Of a stretch of DNA of 64,000 nt, positions 50,806 through 59,678 are shown piece after piece; the first letter of the stretch is position 1, and each line of letters starts with the position of its first letter. The notes under the pieces are model-generated. The model did no database searches. It was not told the origin of the DNA and saw only the letters and a program-made list of their open reading frames with translations. Both the position numbers and the translations under genes were made by a program. The DNA lies in NCBI GenBank assembly GCA_041652575.1, contig JBAZHC010000009.1:1-64000 (forward strand). Direction: 5' to 3'. Source of the stretch: Phycisphaerae bacterium. Lineage in GTDB: Bacteria > Planctomycetota > Phycisphaerae > Sedimentisphaerales > UBA12454.

Positions 50806-53016
50806 CTAAGGGCTTATCTGGCCTCCCGAACAATCGCCGGAACCGGAACTGTCAGGGGCTATCGCTATCGTAAGCATTCTTGCCTCGGCCGATGAGCCGA
50901 GCGAGAAGTTCGAAGTTCCGCTGCTTCCTGCCGTTGATTGTTTTACATATCCTGCTCCGCCGGAAACTCCGCCGGCACTTATCGTTACATCATCTATCCA
51001 GAGATATTCACTGCCGTTACTGATGTGGGAACTATCAAAATTGATACGAAAGTTGACCTTGCGGTATTGTACATTAGTAATGGTAGTTTGATATTTGTAC
51101 CAGGTATCCTCAGGCGATGTATCATCACCTAAGTTGTCTATATTATTGTATGTACTGCCGTTATAAAACTGAAGATAAACATTGTCACCGGGGTCGAGGC
51201 GGTGGTCTCTATACCAGAACTCAACCGTGAAAGAGTTATAAGTGCTTGTATCTATATTATCCGATCTCAGGTAATCATCATTTTTACGGCCGCGAGCCGA
51301 GTAACTCCCGGAATGTGCCTGGTCTGTCATCCTGTCCCAGTCTGTGGTTCCACCGTCAGTCCACTTGTTAAAAAAATTGCTCTCGAATCCGTCTTCAAAT
51401 ATTACGTTTCCTGCTTTGCCCATCGTAATCGCGGTGTGGTTGACAGGGCTGTGAAGTCCGGGGTCGCCTACTGTAATGTCGCCGCTGTCAAATGCTCCGA
51501 GGCGAAGAATTATACAATTATTAACCGTGGTAGTTACCGCAGGACTTTGAGGTGTTACGCTGGTTTGGTTATAGGCCACTGGTGTACCATTAATCGGATT
51601 AGCAGCATCATGCCCGGTAAACCGCATCATCCAGCCGTAAGCCGGTTGATTTCCCGACAAGTTGAAAGTAAGAGCCGGCTCCGATGCGCCTGCAATTTTT
51701 CGCCAGACGCCAAGTGTTACCTGACCGCTGCTCGAATTGCCCTGGTCGATAAGTGTCCAGCCCGCAGGTGTTAAAATGGCGGCGTTTCCGCTCCTGGCGA
51801 CAGCGGCAATAAGCAAATCTCCGGCACTTGTGCCGGCCGGAATTCCAATTGAAAGAGCCATCGCATTGGATGTATTCTCAGTATGCGACCCCATATATCT
51901 GAGGGTGTTAGCCAGTTGTGCGACTTCAGCGGCGCTGAGCGCACGGTCGTAGATGCGAACATCATCCATTATGCCGTTGAAGGGATAACTATTGGTGCTG
52001 ATATTCAAAGCTCCGAATGTTGAACCTATGGGGCTTCCATAAGTATCCGAGGTATCCTGTTGTCCGTTTATGTAAATTTTTCTTTGGTTTCCGCCTCTTG
52101 TAACTGCGATATGATGCCATGTCCCTGTTGAAAGCGCGGTGTTGGAAGTTAAACGGTCGTTATCGAGCGAAAATCTTATGTACCCCGAAGAAGTCGCCCA
52201 TATAGAGTATGATGTAAAATAAGAACCTCTTGTGATGAGGTCCGGGTCCCAGTTAAAGTTGTTTGCGTAAAGCCAAAGAGCGATAGTAATATCGCCTGTA
52301 ATATCAAGGCTTGCGCCGTTTCCGCAATTAACATAATCGTTCCATCCGTCGTAATTAAGTCCTCCGCCGATTTGTCCTGTTATCCAGCAGCTCGGCGAAC
52401 TCATACTAATCAGCGTTCCGTTATTGCCGTTGCCTGATGAATCCACTGCGGTTATTCCGCTGGTCTCGTCAAATTTCCAATACCCCGCCAGTCCGCAATG
52501 GGTAGAGGCGTTTGTCGGCAGATAGACGGATGTGATGAAGGTCTTGTTGGCTCCTGTGGAACTGTTTACGAAATCTGTTTCCACTTTTACAAGTCTGATT
52601 GTGTTGGCGTCGGTTGTCAGCGCAACAGAAGGATTAATCGAATAGCTGCTTATCTTGAATTTGCTCACAGGGCCTGCGAGCTGTTGTTCACTGCCGGCGT
52701 CTCCGAAAACAACGTAACCGCTGCTGACCATATATTTTTTTGTGGCGCCGAGATTGTCTTTGAAAACGATAAAGCCGCTGGCGATGCTGCTTGAACTGAC
52801 ACTAACGATTTGTTTTGCCGTTGCAAGATTTCTGTTTATGTGCTCGGCAAGAACTCCTGCGTTCTGAATGATAGTGGAAGATTCTTCAGTGGTTGCCCAA
52901 CTGTTTCGTATGGCACGAAATTGCGGCACTATCGCCGCGAAGATAAGCACCATTATGGCCATGGCTACCATCAGCTCGACCAGACTGAATGCTTTATTGT
53001 GTTTTTTTCTGCACAT
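50806..53016 (-). CDS. Minor pseudopilin with LamG and other beta-sandwich domains
   Basis: A 736-residue protein that starts as a prepilin (KAFSLVELMVAMAIMVLIFA, cleavage before the Phe of FSLVE) in the GspJ position of the operon. After the pilin part (to about 165) comes a LamG/concanavalin-like domain (about 170-365: GLAGYWKFDETSGITAVDSS, ITIALWLYANN, WHHIAVTRGGNQRKIYINGQ, MDDVRIYDRALSAAEVAQL). A second beta-sandwich region (about 385-550: SAGDLLIAAVARSGNAAI) and a third (about 555-700: FEDGFESNFFNKWTDGGTTD, WIDDVTIS) follow. Normal minor pseudopilins have about 200 residues, so this one carries a large surface-exposed binding module. Confidence 0.85.
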   Translation of the reverse strand: MCRKKHNKAFSLVELMVAMAIMVLIFAAIVPQFRAIRNSWATTEESSTIIQNAGVLAEHINRNLATAKQIVSVSSSSIASGFIVFKDNLGATKKYMVSSGYVVFGDAGSEQQLAGPVSKFKISSYSINPSVALTTDANTIRLVKVETDFVNSSTGANKTFITSVYLPTNASTHCGLAGYWKFDETSGITAVDSSGNGNNGTLISMSSPSCWITGQIGGGLNYDGWNDYVNCGNGASLDITGDITIALWLYANNFNWDPDLITRGSYFTSYSIWATSSGYIRFSLDNDRLTSNTALSTGTWHHIAVTRGGNQRKIYINGQQDTSDTYGSPIGSTFGALNISTNSYPFNGIMDDVRIYDRALSAAEVAQLANTLRYMGSHTENTSNAMALSIGIPAGTSAGDLLIAAVARSGNAAILTPAGWTLIDQGNSSSGQVTLGVWRKIAGASEPALTFNLSGNQPAYGWMMRFTGHDAANPINGTPVAYNQTSVTPQSPAVTTTVNNCIILRLGAFDSGDITVGDPGLHSPVNHTAITMGKAGNVIFEDGFESNFFNKWTDGGTTDWDRMTDQAHSGSYSARGRKNDDYLRSDNIDTSTYNSFTVEFWYRDHRLDPGDNVYLQFYNGSTYNNIDNLGDDTSPEDTWYKYQTTITNVQYRKVNFRINFDSSHISNGSEYLWIDDVTISAGGVSGGAGYVKQSTAGSSGTSNFSLGSSAEARMLTIAIAPDSSGSGDCSGGQISP

Positions 53017-53067
53017 CTGCGCATTTTCCTTACATTTCTGCTATTAAAATATCGGCTTGTGTAACGA

Positions 53068-53160
53068 CTATGCTAACTTCAAAGCCAGTGACGGCACAAA
53101 AAGCTCGAAACCATTAAAATCCCCGGCAGATAAGAAAAGAAATGGTTTTTTATGGGACAT
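53068..53160 (-). CDS. Possible 30-residue ORF or gene remnant
   Basis: A short minus-strand frame from ATG 53160 to TAG 53068 encodes a hydrophobic-ended peptide (MSHKKPFLFLSAGDFNGFEL, then FVPSLALKLA). No ribosome site was seen. The ending looks like the C terminus of a larger protein. It may be a remnant or a chance frame. Confidence 0.2.
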   Translation of the reverse strand: MSHKKPFLFLSAGDFNGFELFVPSLALKLA

Positions 53161-53227
53161 TCATGATTAACAGGGGAGTGTTTTGTTATTTTGAAGGACA
53201 AGTCCTATAACATTGAAAATTGAATAT

Positions 53228-53413
53228 TTCGTTTTTGGTTTCGGTATCGGTAAAGTCGCGTTATCGTTATTGGTTTTCGTGATTCGTCAACACAAACACC
53301 ATAACGAAACCTAAACCCGCCCGTAGCGAGCCGTAAGCCTCGCGGCTTTCGAGCAAATGGGTCTCGCCCAAGGGGGTGGACACGGGACGTTACCATTACC
53401 CATACCGATACCC
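53228..53413. repeat. Interspersed inverted-repeat element, copy 2 (186 bp)
   Basis: Same element as 895-1012, with about 66 additional bases (CGTAGCGAGCCGTAAGCC and onward, roughly 53323-53388) inserted between the arms. It lies within the pseudopilin operon between the LamG pseudopilin and the GspI-like gene. The 432-base gap 53017-53448 otherwise holds only the small ORF above. Confidence 0.7.
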
Positions 53414-53448
53414 ATAACTTGGTTTACAATCTCAAATCTTCAATAGTG

Positions 53449-53880
53449 TTACTGTCGGCGGGCGATTTGTGTCTGAAGTGTAATTTCAATCTCAGTGCCG
53501 TTAAGGGTGCCGCTCGAATTTCGGTCCATACCGACGGCGATTGTAATAGACTTGAGATTACTGTTGCCGGGCACTGCCTGGCTTGTGGTATTGCAAAGAT
53601 ATGAACCGCTTAGAACTTCATTGCTTTGAGAGATAACACTGTCAAAGTTATAAATGGATTGTGCCTGTATCTGGTTTAGTTTTGTTTTGGCCAGGCAGAG
53701 ACTTTGTGTTTTTCTTTCGATGGTTACCGCGTTCATATTTACCTGCGTAAGGGCCTTTAATATTGGGACAAGGGCGATAAGCAGCAGGGCTGAAGCGACT
53801 ATGACTTCCGGCAGTGTCAGGCCCTTTCGGCTCTGTCGTTTGAATATGTTTATCCGAAGTTTTTTTGTTATTTTGTACAT
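53449..53880 (-). CDS. Minor pseudopilin (GspI/PilV-like)
   Basis: A 143-residue protein with a type IV prepilin N terminus: charged leader, then KGLTLPEVIVASALLLIALV, where cleavage would follow the Gly and the Glu is at +5. The remainder is a short globular domain of the GspI/PilV kind (VERKTQ, LKSITIAVG). It is the third pilin-like gene of the operon. Its start overlaps the previous gene by 13 bases. Confidence 0.8.
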   Translation of the reverse strand: MYKITKKLRINIFKRQSRKGLTLPEVIVASALLLIALVPILKALTQVNMNAVTIERKTQSLCLAKTKLNQIQAQSIYNFDSVISQSNEVLSGSYLCNTTSQAVPGNSNLKSITIAVGMDRNSSGTLNGTEIEITLQTQIARRQ

Positions 53881-54320
53881 TGTACCATTCCTGTAGCGGT
53901 GATAACGGATATCACATAAGTTTTTCCGCTCATAGTGACGGTGAGATTGCCGGTGCCGCCGGTTCTGTTGCCGAGAGGCCCAAACTGGAATTGCCCGGCT
54001 CCGGTACAGGAAACATTCGCGGGTATAGTGCCGGATTCGACAACCTGACCTGTTTGGACATTGACGATTTGAAAGCTGGTATAACTGCCCGAACCTATCA
54101 TATTGAGTGTAAAGCCCTGCGGATACTGAGCCGCATTGGAAATCGCAAGTGTTCTGCAGTGGCGGATTGCGGCGGCCATTTTGTTGGCGGCGGTTTGAGA
54201 TTTACCCAGCGCGATAGTCGCCGAGCCGAGTCTGGGAACAGCAATGAATATAATCGCTCCCATCATCAGTAAGACGATAAGCAGCTCAACAAGTGTTGTA
54301 CCTTTTTTAGCCGTCTTCAT
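53868..54320 (-). CDS. Minor pseudopilin (GspH/FimT-like)
   Basis: A 150-residue pseudopilin with prepilin motif KKGTTLVELLIVLLMMGAII (Glu at +5 relative to the cleavage site) and a beta-rich C-terminal domain (QGFTLNMIGSGSYTSFQIVN, LTVTMSGKTYVISV), the plan of GspH. It lies between the major pseudopilin and the GspI-like gene, as in many type II secretion operons. Confidence 0.82.
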   Translation of the reverse strand: MKTAKKGTTLVELLIVLLMMGAIIFIAVPRLGSATIALGKSQTAANKMAAAIRHCRTLAISNAAQYPQGFTLNMIGSGSYTSFQIVNVQTGQVVESGTIPANVSCTGAGQFQFGPLGNRTGGTGNLTVTMSGKTYVISVITATGMVQCTK

Positions 54321-54335
54321 ATATTTTTACCAAAA

Positions 54336-54366
54336 TTAAAGGGATGGTTTGCCGGCCATCCCTTTA
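54336..54366 (-). terminator. Hairpin after major pseudopilin gene
   Basis: AAAGGGATGG...CCATCCCTTT forms a ten-base-pair stem, followed on the minus strand by AATTTTGG. It lies between the major pseudopilin and the GspH-like gene. A partial terminator here would give more major than minor pseudopilin message. A weaker GAGCC...GGCTC hairpin is at 54404-54420. Confidence 0.4.
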
Positions 54367-54434
54367 TTCTATCCTCTACGGATCCGTTTTTTTAACTTTA
54401 GACGAGCCTGAAAATGGCTCATCATAAATTACCA

Positions 54435-54761
54435 CTAATCATTGTGTGCAGCGATGCTGCAGCTAACTCTGTGGTTGGCGCTCATCGAGTAAGTTCCTCC
54501 GGCATTGCACTTTGGCGGGCCGTCAGGAAAATAATTCGTGTTGCCGGTAATTGTGGCAAGCGTTGCCGGATAGACGTCGTTGTGGTCGGCGGCATACAAC
54601 TCAATCTGCGTGTTCATCAGATCGATATTTGTCTGACAGGCACGTATCTTGGCGTTGTCCGCACTGGCTGTGATTCTCGGTATTGCAATAGCTGCAAGAG
54701 CTCCAAGAATCAGAATCACGATGAGCAATTCAATCAATGTAAAGCCTTTTCTCGAATTCAT
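54435..54761 (-). CDS. Major pseudopilin (GspG-like)
   Basis: A 108-residue pseudopilin with the class III prepilin motif SRKGFTLIELLIVILILGAL, cleavage after Gly and Glu at +5, then the long helix to PRITASADNAKI and a short C-terminal domain that contains two cysteines. Length and position after GspF identify it as the GspG-like major pilin, although the usual calcium-site residues cannot be confirmed. A very strong ribosome site (AAAGGAGATAAAAG) precedes ATG 54761. Confidence 0.85.
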   Translation of the reverse strand: MNSRKGFTLIELLIVILILGALAAIAIPRITASADNAKIRACQTNIDLMNTQIELYAADHNDVYPATLATITGNTNYFPDGPPKCNAGGTYSMSANHRVSCSIAAHND

Positions 54762-54870
54762 CTTTTATCTCCTTTCGAAAGCGATAAATCTTTATATTTA
54801 CATTAAAACATAACAATTATTCGGCGATAAAGCCGGGCTACTTTCTTTAAATCTGTCATTTGGGACGAAT

Positions 54871-56070
54871 TTATTTCAATTGAGCCATATAATCGAACAT
54901 TGGCAGATAAACGGCCATCAGGATAAGTCCGATAACCACTCCCATTCCGAGAGTAAGTGCCGGCTCAAGTTTAACCAGCATAGAGTTGACGGTCCGGTCA
55001 ATATCTTTTTCGAGAAAGTCAACGCCCTTATTAAGCATCTGGCCGAGTTGGCCTGCCTGTTCTCCCGAGCCTGCCAGTTGAACTATTATTGGCGGGAAAA
55101 TATTATGACTCTCCAGTGATTCGGCAAAACCGAGACCTGACTGGATGGATTTTTGAATATCTCTGCTTATAGAAGCAATTTTTTCATTGTTTCCCACAAG
55201 ACCGGCCACCTGAAGAGCCTTGATTATCGGCACACCGGTCATTATAAGCAGGGCGAAACTTCTGATGAAATTAGATGCTGCGACCATTCTGTTGAGCCTG
55301 CCGAATCCAGGCATCGAGAATTTTAAATAATCCCATTTGGTTTTTATATAAGAATTTTTGCTTATGTATTTGATGCAGAACGGCATAGAAACTGCGACTG
55401 CAAGAAGAATAGGCCAGAATTTTCTCATAATAACACTAAGTATAATAAGTACCTGGGTAGGTCCCGGAAGTGGGACGCCGAGCTGATGATATATTTTTGA
55501 AAAGACAGGAACGACAAATAATACGAGAGCTGTTACTATGACGGAGCACATAGTTATAACAATCAGCGGATATGTAAATGCGCTTTTCAGCCGGTTTCTC
55601 AGGTCGGCCTGTTTTTCGAGATACCGTGCGCTTATATCGAGACTTTCCGCCAGTTTCCCGCTGGACTCGCCCGCTTCAATCATTCCGATGAAGAAGTCGG
55701 AGAAAATCTCGCGATACTTGTTAAACGCATCGGTAAGCGATGAGCCAATCTCGATATTCTTTTTTATGTCGGAAATAATAAACTTCAAAGACGGATTCTC
55801 TGTCTGTTTTTCAAGGGTTTCAAGGCACTGTATGATTGAAAGACCCGCGGTGCACATTCCGGCCAATTTGTACGCAAAGGATACTACGTCGGCCTTTTTT
55901 ATTTTGATTGAGGCGGGGTTAAATGTTATTTTTCTTTTCTTTGCCTTGAGGAGATTGTAGCCGATTTTGGCGAGTTCATTGCGAAGAGCGCCTGTGCCGC
56001 TTACGTCCTCATAAACGCCGCTGCAAATATGCCCCATCTCGTCACGGGCTGTATATTCGTATGCTGCCAT
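54871..56070 (-). CDS. Inner-membrane platform protein GspF/PilC
   Basis: A 399-residue platform protein with two cytoplasmic four-helix domains and about three membrane helices: RLKSAFTYPLIVITMCSVIV (about 165-184), a second near 205-245, and GMGVVIGLILMAVYLPMF at the end. The N-terminal MAAYEYTARDEMGHICSGV and GEQAGQLGQMLNKGVDFLE are typical. It shares one base with the upstream ATPase stop (TAATG) and should work with it. Confidence 0.92.
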   Translation of the reverse strand: MAAYEYTARDEMGHICSGVYEDVSGTGALRNELAKIGYNLLKAKKRKITFNPASIKIKKADVVSFAYKLAGMCTAGLSIIQCLETLEKQTENPSLKFIISDIKKNIEIGSSLTDAFNKYREIFSDFFIGMIEAGESSGKLAESLDISARYLEKQADLRNRLKSAFTYPLIVITMCSVIVTALVLFVVPVFSKIYHQLGVPLPGPTQVLIILSVIMRKFWPILLAVAVSMPFCIKYISKNSYIKTKWDYLKFSMPGFGRLNRMVAASNFIRSFALLIMTGVPIIKALQVAGLVGNNEKIASISRDIQKSIQSGLGFAESLESHNIFPPIIVQLAGSGEQAGQLGQMLNKGVDFLEKDIDRTVNSMLVKLEPALTLGMGVVIGLILMAVYLPMFDYMAQLK

Positions 56071-57773
56071 TAGTCCACCTGCATATCAACTACACGGTAT
56101 AATTCTTCGAGCGTTGTCGAGCCGGAAAGCACCTGCTGAATTCCGCTTTTTCTCAGGGTTCTCATTCCTTCGCTTATCGCCTGCCGCTTTATTTCAGTAT
56201 CGCTTTTGCCGGCGACTATCATATCCTGAATAGTTTTTGTAATATGAAGAATTTCGTATATCGCCTTTCTTCCGAGGTAACCGGTTTTGGAGCAATTGTC
56301 ACAGCCGTCGCTGCGGTGAAGAACCATATCTTCAGGCTCATCGGCAAAAAGCATTTTTTTTATCTGCGGTTCTGGCGTATAAGATTGTTTACAGGCGATA
56401 CAGGATGTTCTCATAAGTCTTTGAGCCACTGTGCCCAGAAGAGACGAAGCGAGCATAAAAGGCGGTATGCCGAGATTGACCAGACGCGATATTGCGCCGG
56501 CCGCGTCATTAGTATGAAGCGTCGAAAGCACCAGGTGGCCGGTCATTGCGGCGCTTACGGCGATTTCCGCCGTCTCATAGTCTCTTATTTCGCCAATCAG
56601 GATAACATCCGGGTCCTGCCTTAAAATACTCCTCAGTGCCGATGCGAACGTAAGGCCGGCTCGGGGATTAGTTTGTACCTGTGTAATGCCCGCAAGCCTG
56701 TATTCCACAGGGTCTTCGACGGTTACAATATTATTTTTACCGGTGTTCAGAAGCTGCAAAAGAGAATAAAGAGTTGTGGTCTTGCCGCTTCCGGTAGGGC
56801 CGGTAAGAAGAATCATTCCGTAAGGATTATCTACAAGTTTTCTGATGCTCTGATTATCGAGAGAATCGGGTGCGATATTGTCGAGGTTCCATTTACTGCC
56901 GCTTTTATTGAGAATTCTTATAACGATTTTTTCGGCGATAACGGAAGGTAGCGAAGAAACTCGCAGGTCGTATTCTGTGTCCTGATGAACTGTTGTGATA
57001 TGTCCGTCCTGCGGCAGACGTTTTTCAGCTATATCCATATTCGCAAGAATTTTGATATGACTGAGTATTTCCGCCTGGGCCGAGGATGGTATGCTGAGTT
57101 CCTTTCGCAAAACACCGTCGATTCTGTACCTGACGACCATATCTTTTTCCTGCGGCTCGATATGAATATCGCTTGCACGCGAATCTATCGCGCCGGAAAT
57201 AATTGAAGCTACAAGCCCGCTGACGGGGTCCTGGCTTTCCTGAAGCTGTTCCAGAATTGCCGCTGCCGAAGGTTTTTCCTGTTCGGAAGTCTTCTTGAGT
57301 CTCATCGATGCGATAGTCTGCTTGGTTACATTCTGGACGTTGAAATGATAACGAATTGCCGCCTTTATGGCATTCGGCGCCGCCGCCTGCGGTATGACCC
57401 TGCTGCCGGTTCGCATTTCTATCTGGTCGCGAACGGCAAGGTCCATAGGCGAACCCATCGCCACATAAAGCTTGTCCGCTTCCATACGAATACCGATGAG
57501 ATTATGCTCGTTCGACAGTTCATACGGAATCATATGTGCCGCAATCGGCTCAACCATATCAGGCGAGAGATTTATAAATTCTATTTTCTGTACATGTGCG
57601 ACAAGCCTGCCGAGCTGCTCATCGGTAGCGAGGTTGTTTTCCTTCAGAAACGTTATGATGTTTTTGCCGTTTTTTTCGCACTGCTCATATAGTTCACCCA
57701 GTCTTTTTTCGTCAGCGATACCGAGCCGGATAATTTCATCGAACAACGCATTGTCGGTTTGCAGTTTTTGCAT
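56070..57773 (-). CDS. Assembly ATPase GspE/PilB
   Basis: A 567-residue secretion ATPase that powers pseudopilus assembly. N-terminal T2SSE_N-like domain (to about 150), Walker A LLTGPTGSGKTTTLYSLL, Asp box (VSSLPSV upstream), Walker B DPDVILIGEIRDYETAEIA, His box STLHTNDAAGAISRL, and the C-terminal zinc site CIACKQSY with GCDNCSKTGYLGRKAIYEIL. ATG 57773 is preferred; a GTG twelve bases earlier has no better ribosome site. First gene of the minus-strand secretion operon. Confidence 0.93.
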   Translation of the reverse strand: MQKLQTDNALFDEIIRLGIADEKRLGELYEQCEKNGKNIITFLKENNLATDEQLGRLVAHVQKIEFINLSPDMVEPIAAHMIPYELSNEHNLIGIRMEADKLYVAMGSPMDLAVRDQIEMRTGSRVIPQAAAPNAIKAAIRYHFNVQNVTKQTIASMRLKKTSEQEKPSAAAILEQLQESQDPVSGLVASIISGAIDSRASDIHIEPQEKDMVVRYRIDGVLRKELSIPSSAQAEILSHIKILANMDIAEKRLPQDGHITTVHQDTEYDLRVSSLPSVIAEKIVIRILNKSGSKWNLDNIAPDSLDNQSIRKLVDNPYGMILLTGPTGSGKTTTLYSLLQLLNTGKNNIVTVEDPVEYRLAGITQVQTNPRAGLTFASALRSILRQDPDVILIGEIRDYETAEIAVSAAMTGHLVLSTLHTNDAAGAISRLVNLGIPPFMLASSLLGTVAQRLMRTSCIACKQSYTPEPQIKKMLFADEPEDMVLHRSDGCDNCSKTGYLGRKAIYEILHITKTIQDMIVAGKSDTEIKRQAISEGMRTLRKSGIQQVLSGSTTLEELYRVVDMQVD

Positions 57774-58013
57774 AAACAGTCTCACACAATATCAACATAC
57801 TTTTAGCGTATTATAAAAATCGTCAAAAACCACTGAAGGCTTAACGTAGGATTCTACATGTTAAATAGTTCCGCACAAAGACCGATAATACCAGAGACTC
57901 GAAGGATAAAACCCGTTGCAAATGCTGTTGTGCGAATATATGAAGTTTTTAATTAAAATTGCTTTTTAGATAGTCGAAAAGGAATTGACAGAAACTTTTT
58001 ACAGGAAAAAACT

Positions 58014-58415
58014 ATGCTTGGTTTATTTAAATCGAAGAAAACTGCAAACGTCACCATTCTTGTGGTGGATGATGAACCTGACCTTGTCAGTACAATCAAA
58101 ACCCGTCTTGAATGGAACAAATTCAAAGTGGAAACGGCTATAAACGGCGAGGACGGCCTTGAAAAAGCCGAAGCCATAAGGCCCGACCTGATACTGCTTG
58201 ACGGCAATATGCCCATAATGTCAGGACTTCAGATGCTCGAGCGGATGCGGCAGGACAAGGCACTGAAAGATATCCCCGTAATAATGTTAACTGCCGTATG
58301 CGAAGCGAATGATATCGCCTCGGCAGGCTCACTCGGAGTAACTGAATACATTACAAAACCATTTGACTTTGCGCAATTACTTGGAAAAATTTCGCGGATT
58401 CTCGACAAAAAATGA
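58014..58415 (+). CDS. Response regulator receiver protein (single domain)
   Basis: A 133-residue CheY-like receiver. Acidic pocket VVDDEPD, phosphorylated Asp in LILLDGNMP (about 62), conserved VIMLTA and final YITKPFDFAQLL. There is no output domain, so it either acts by protein contact or relays phosphate. ATGA overlap with the following histidine kinase. It lies divergent to the secretion operon and may regulate it, though this is only positional. Confidence 0.9.
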   Translation: MLGLFKSKKTANVTILVVDDEPDLVSTIKTRLEWNKFKVETAINGEDGLEKAEAIRPDLILLDGNMPIMSGLQMLERMRQDKALKDIPVIMLTAVCEANDIASAGSLGVTEYITKPFDFAQLLGKISRILDKK

Positions 58416-59671
58416 AACCTGAAGAATCAAGCAATATTACTTCTGTCGAACCGCTTCGCAGCGAAACGATAGAAAACATCATCGAACGCAAGCGCAGGGA
58501 TCTCGAAGCAATTTTTGACGCTGTCCCCGTAGGCCTTTTACTTGTTGATGCAAATCTAACCGTCGTAAGAATAAATGACGCTATTCGAAAATTGGTCGGA
58601 AAAGACTTTAAGGATATAATCAATAAACCCCTCAGCCAGGCACTAAACTGTAAAAATACTGAAATCGAGGGGAATTTATGCGGTACTGGAGAGTACTGCA
58701 AAAAATGTCCCTTAAAACTGAATATTCAGAAAGTTTTTGAAACATCACAGCCTGTCAGGGGAGTGGAATTTCAGAGCGAAACTCATTTTCTGGACAAGAC
58801 CGTAAAACCATGGTTCGCTTTAAATATCGAACCTGTAAACATCGGAGGCAGTAACCTTGTCGTTGTCTGCCTCAATGATATTACCGAAAGAAAACTTGCC
58901 GAGGAAAAACTTGCCGAGACGATGGAAATGAAACAGCAGTTTATCTCGACCGTCTCGCACGAATTGCGAACGCCTCTGACCGCGATTAGAGAGGGCATAA
59001 ACATCGTCCTTGAAGGAGTGGCGGGGAGGGTAAAGAAAAAACAGAAAGAGTTTCTCGAACTTTCAAAAAGAAACGTTGACCGCCTGAGTCTGCTTATTAA
59101 CGATGTACTGGATTTCCAGAAACTCGAATCTGGCAGAATGAAATTTGATTTCGCCGCTGGCAATATAGCCGAAACAATAAAAGAAGCGGCCCATACGATG
59201 ACCCTCATGGCGGAAAAAGCCAAAATCAGTCTCTTAATCGAAATTGAACAGGAAGTATCTCAGTCTGTGTTCGACCACAATAAAGTAATTCAGGTGCTCA
59301 ATAATCTTCTGAGCAATGCGATAAAATTCACGCCGGCAGGGGGGAAAGTTACAATCAAAGCCCAGCAGCAGAATGACGAGATTATTATCGCTGTCTCCGA
59401 TACTGGTATGGGAATACCTAAAGAGGAACTGTCCAAAATCTTTGAAAGGTTTTACAGGGTTAAAAGGCCGGGCAAGGAAATCCAGGGCACGGGCCTTGGT
59501 CTGCCGATTGTAGCGCAGATAGTTACTTGTCACGGCGGAAGAATAATGGTTGACAGCGAGCCTGAAAAAGGAACAACATTCACGGTTTTCCTGCCTAAAA
59601 AGCCGCCCATCGATTCTGACGAGCTTGATAATAAGAAAGATGAAATAATAGAAAAAACAATCTCTCAATAG
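58412..59671 (+). CDS. PAS-sensor histidine kinase
   Basis: A 419-residue cytoplasmic kinase: PAS domain (about 25-150) with a four-cysteine segment (CKNTEIEGNLCGTGEYCKKC, about 77-96), HisKA with phosphorylatable His in STVSHELRTPLTAIREG, and HATPase (NLLSNAIKFTPAGG, DTGMGIPKEELSKIF, GTGLGLPIVAQI). No membrane segment. The cysteine cluster may sense redox state or bind a metal. Translationally coupled to the response regulator. Confidence 0.9.
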   Translation: MKPEESSNITSVEPLRSETIENIIERKRRDLEAIFDAVPVGLLLVDANLTVVRINDAIRKLVGKDFKDIINKPLSQALNCKNTEIEGNLCGTGEYCKKCPLKLNIQKVFETSQPVRGVEFQSETHFLDKTVKPWFALNIEPVNIGGSNLVVVCLNDITERKLAEEKLAETMEMKQQFISTVSHELRTPLTAIREGINIVLEGVAGRVKKKQKEFLELSKRNVDRLSLLINDVLDFQKLESGRMKFDFAAGNIAETIKEAAHTMTLMAEKAKISLLIEIEQEVSQSVFDHNKVIQVLNNLLSNAIKFTPAGGKVTIKAQQQNDEIIIAVSDTGMGIPKEELSKIFERFYRVKRPGKEIQGTGLGLPIVAQIVTCHGGRIMVDSEPEKGTTFTVFLPKKPPIDSDELDNKKDEIIEKTISQ

Positions 59672-59678
59672 CCTTTTG

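Noticed and set aside
53040..53225. Possible cyclic-di-GMP riboswitch upstream of the LamG pseudopilin
   Set aside because: No match to the conserved GEMM core sequence on either strand.
57985..57990. TTGACA upstream of the response regulator as a -35 box
   Set aside because: No plausible -10 box at 15-18 bases; the region at that distance is A-rich without TATAAT-like sequence.
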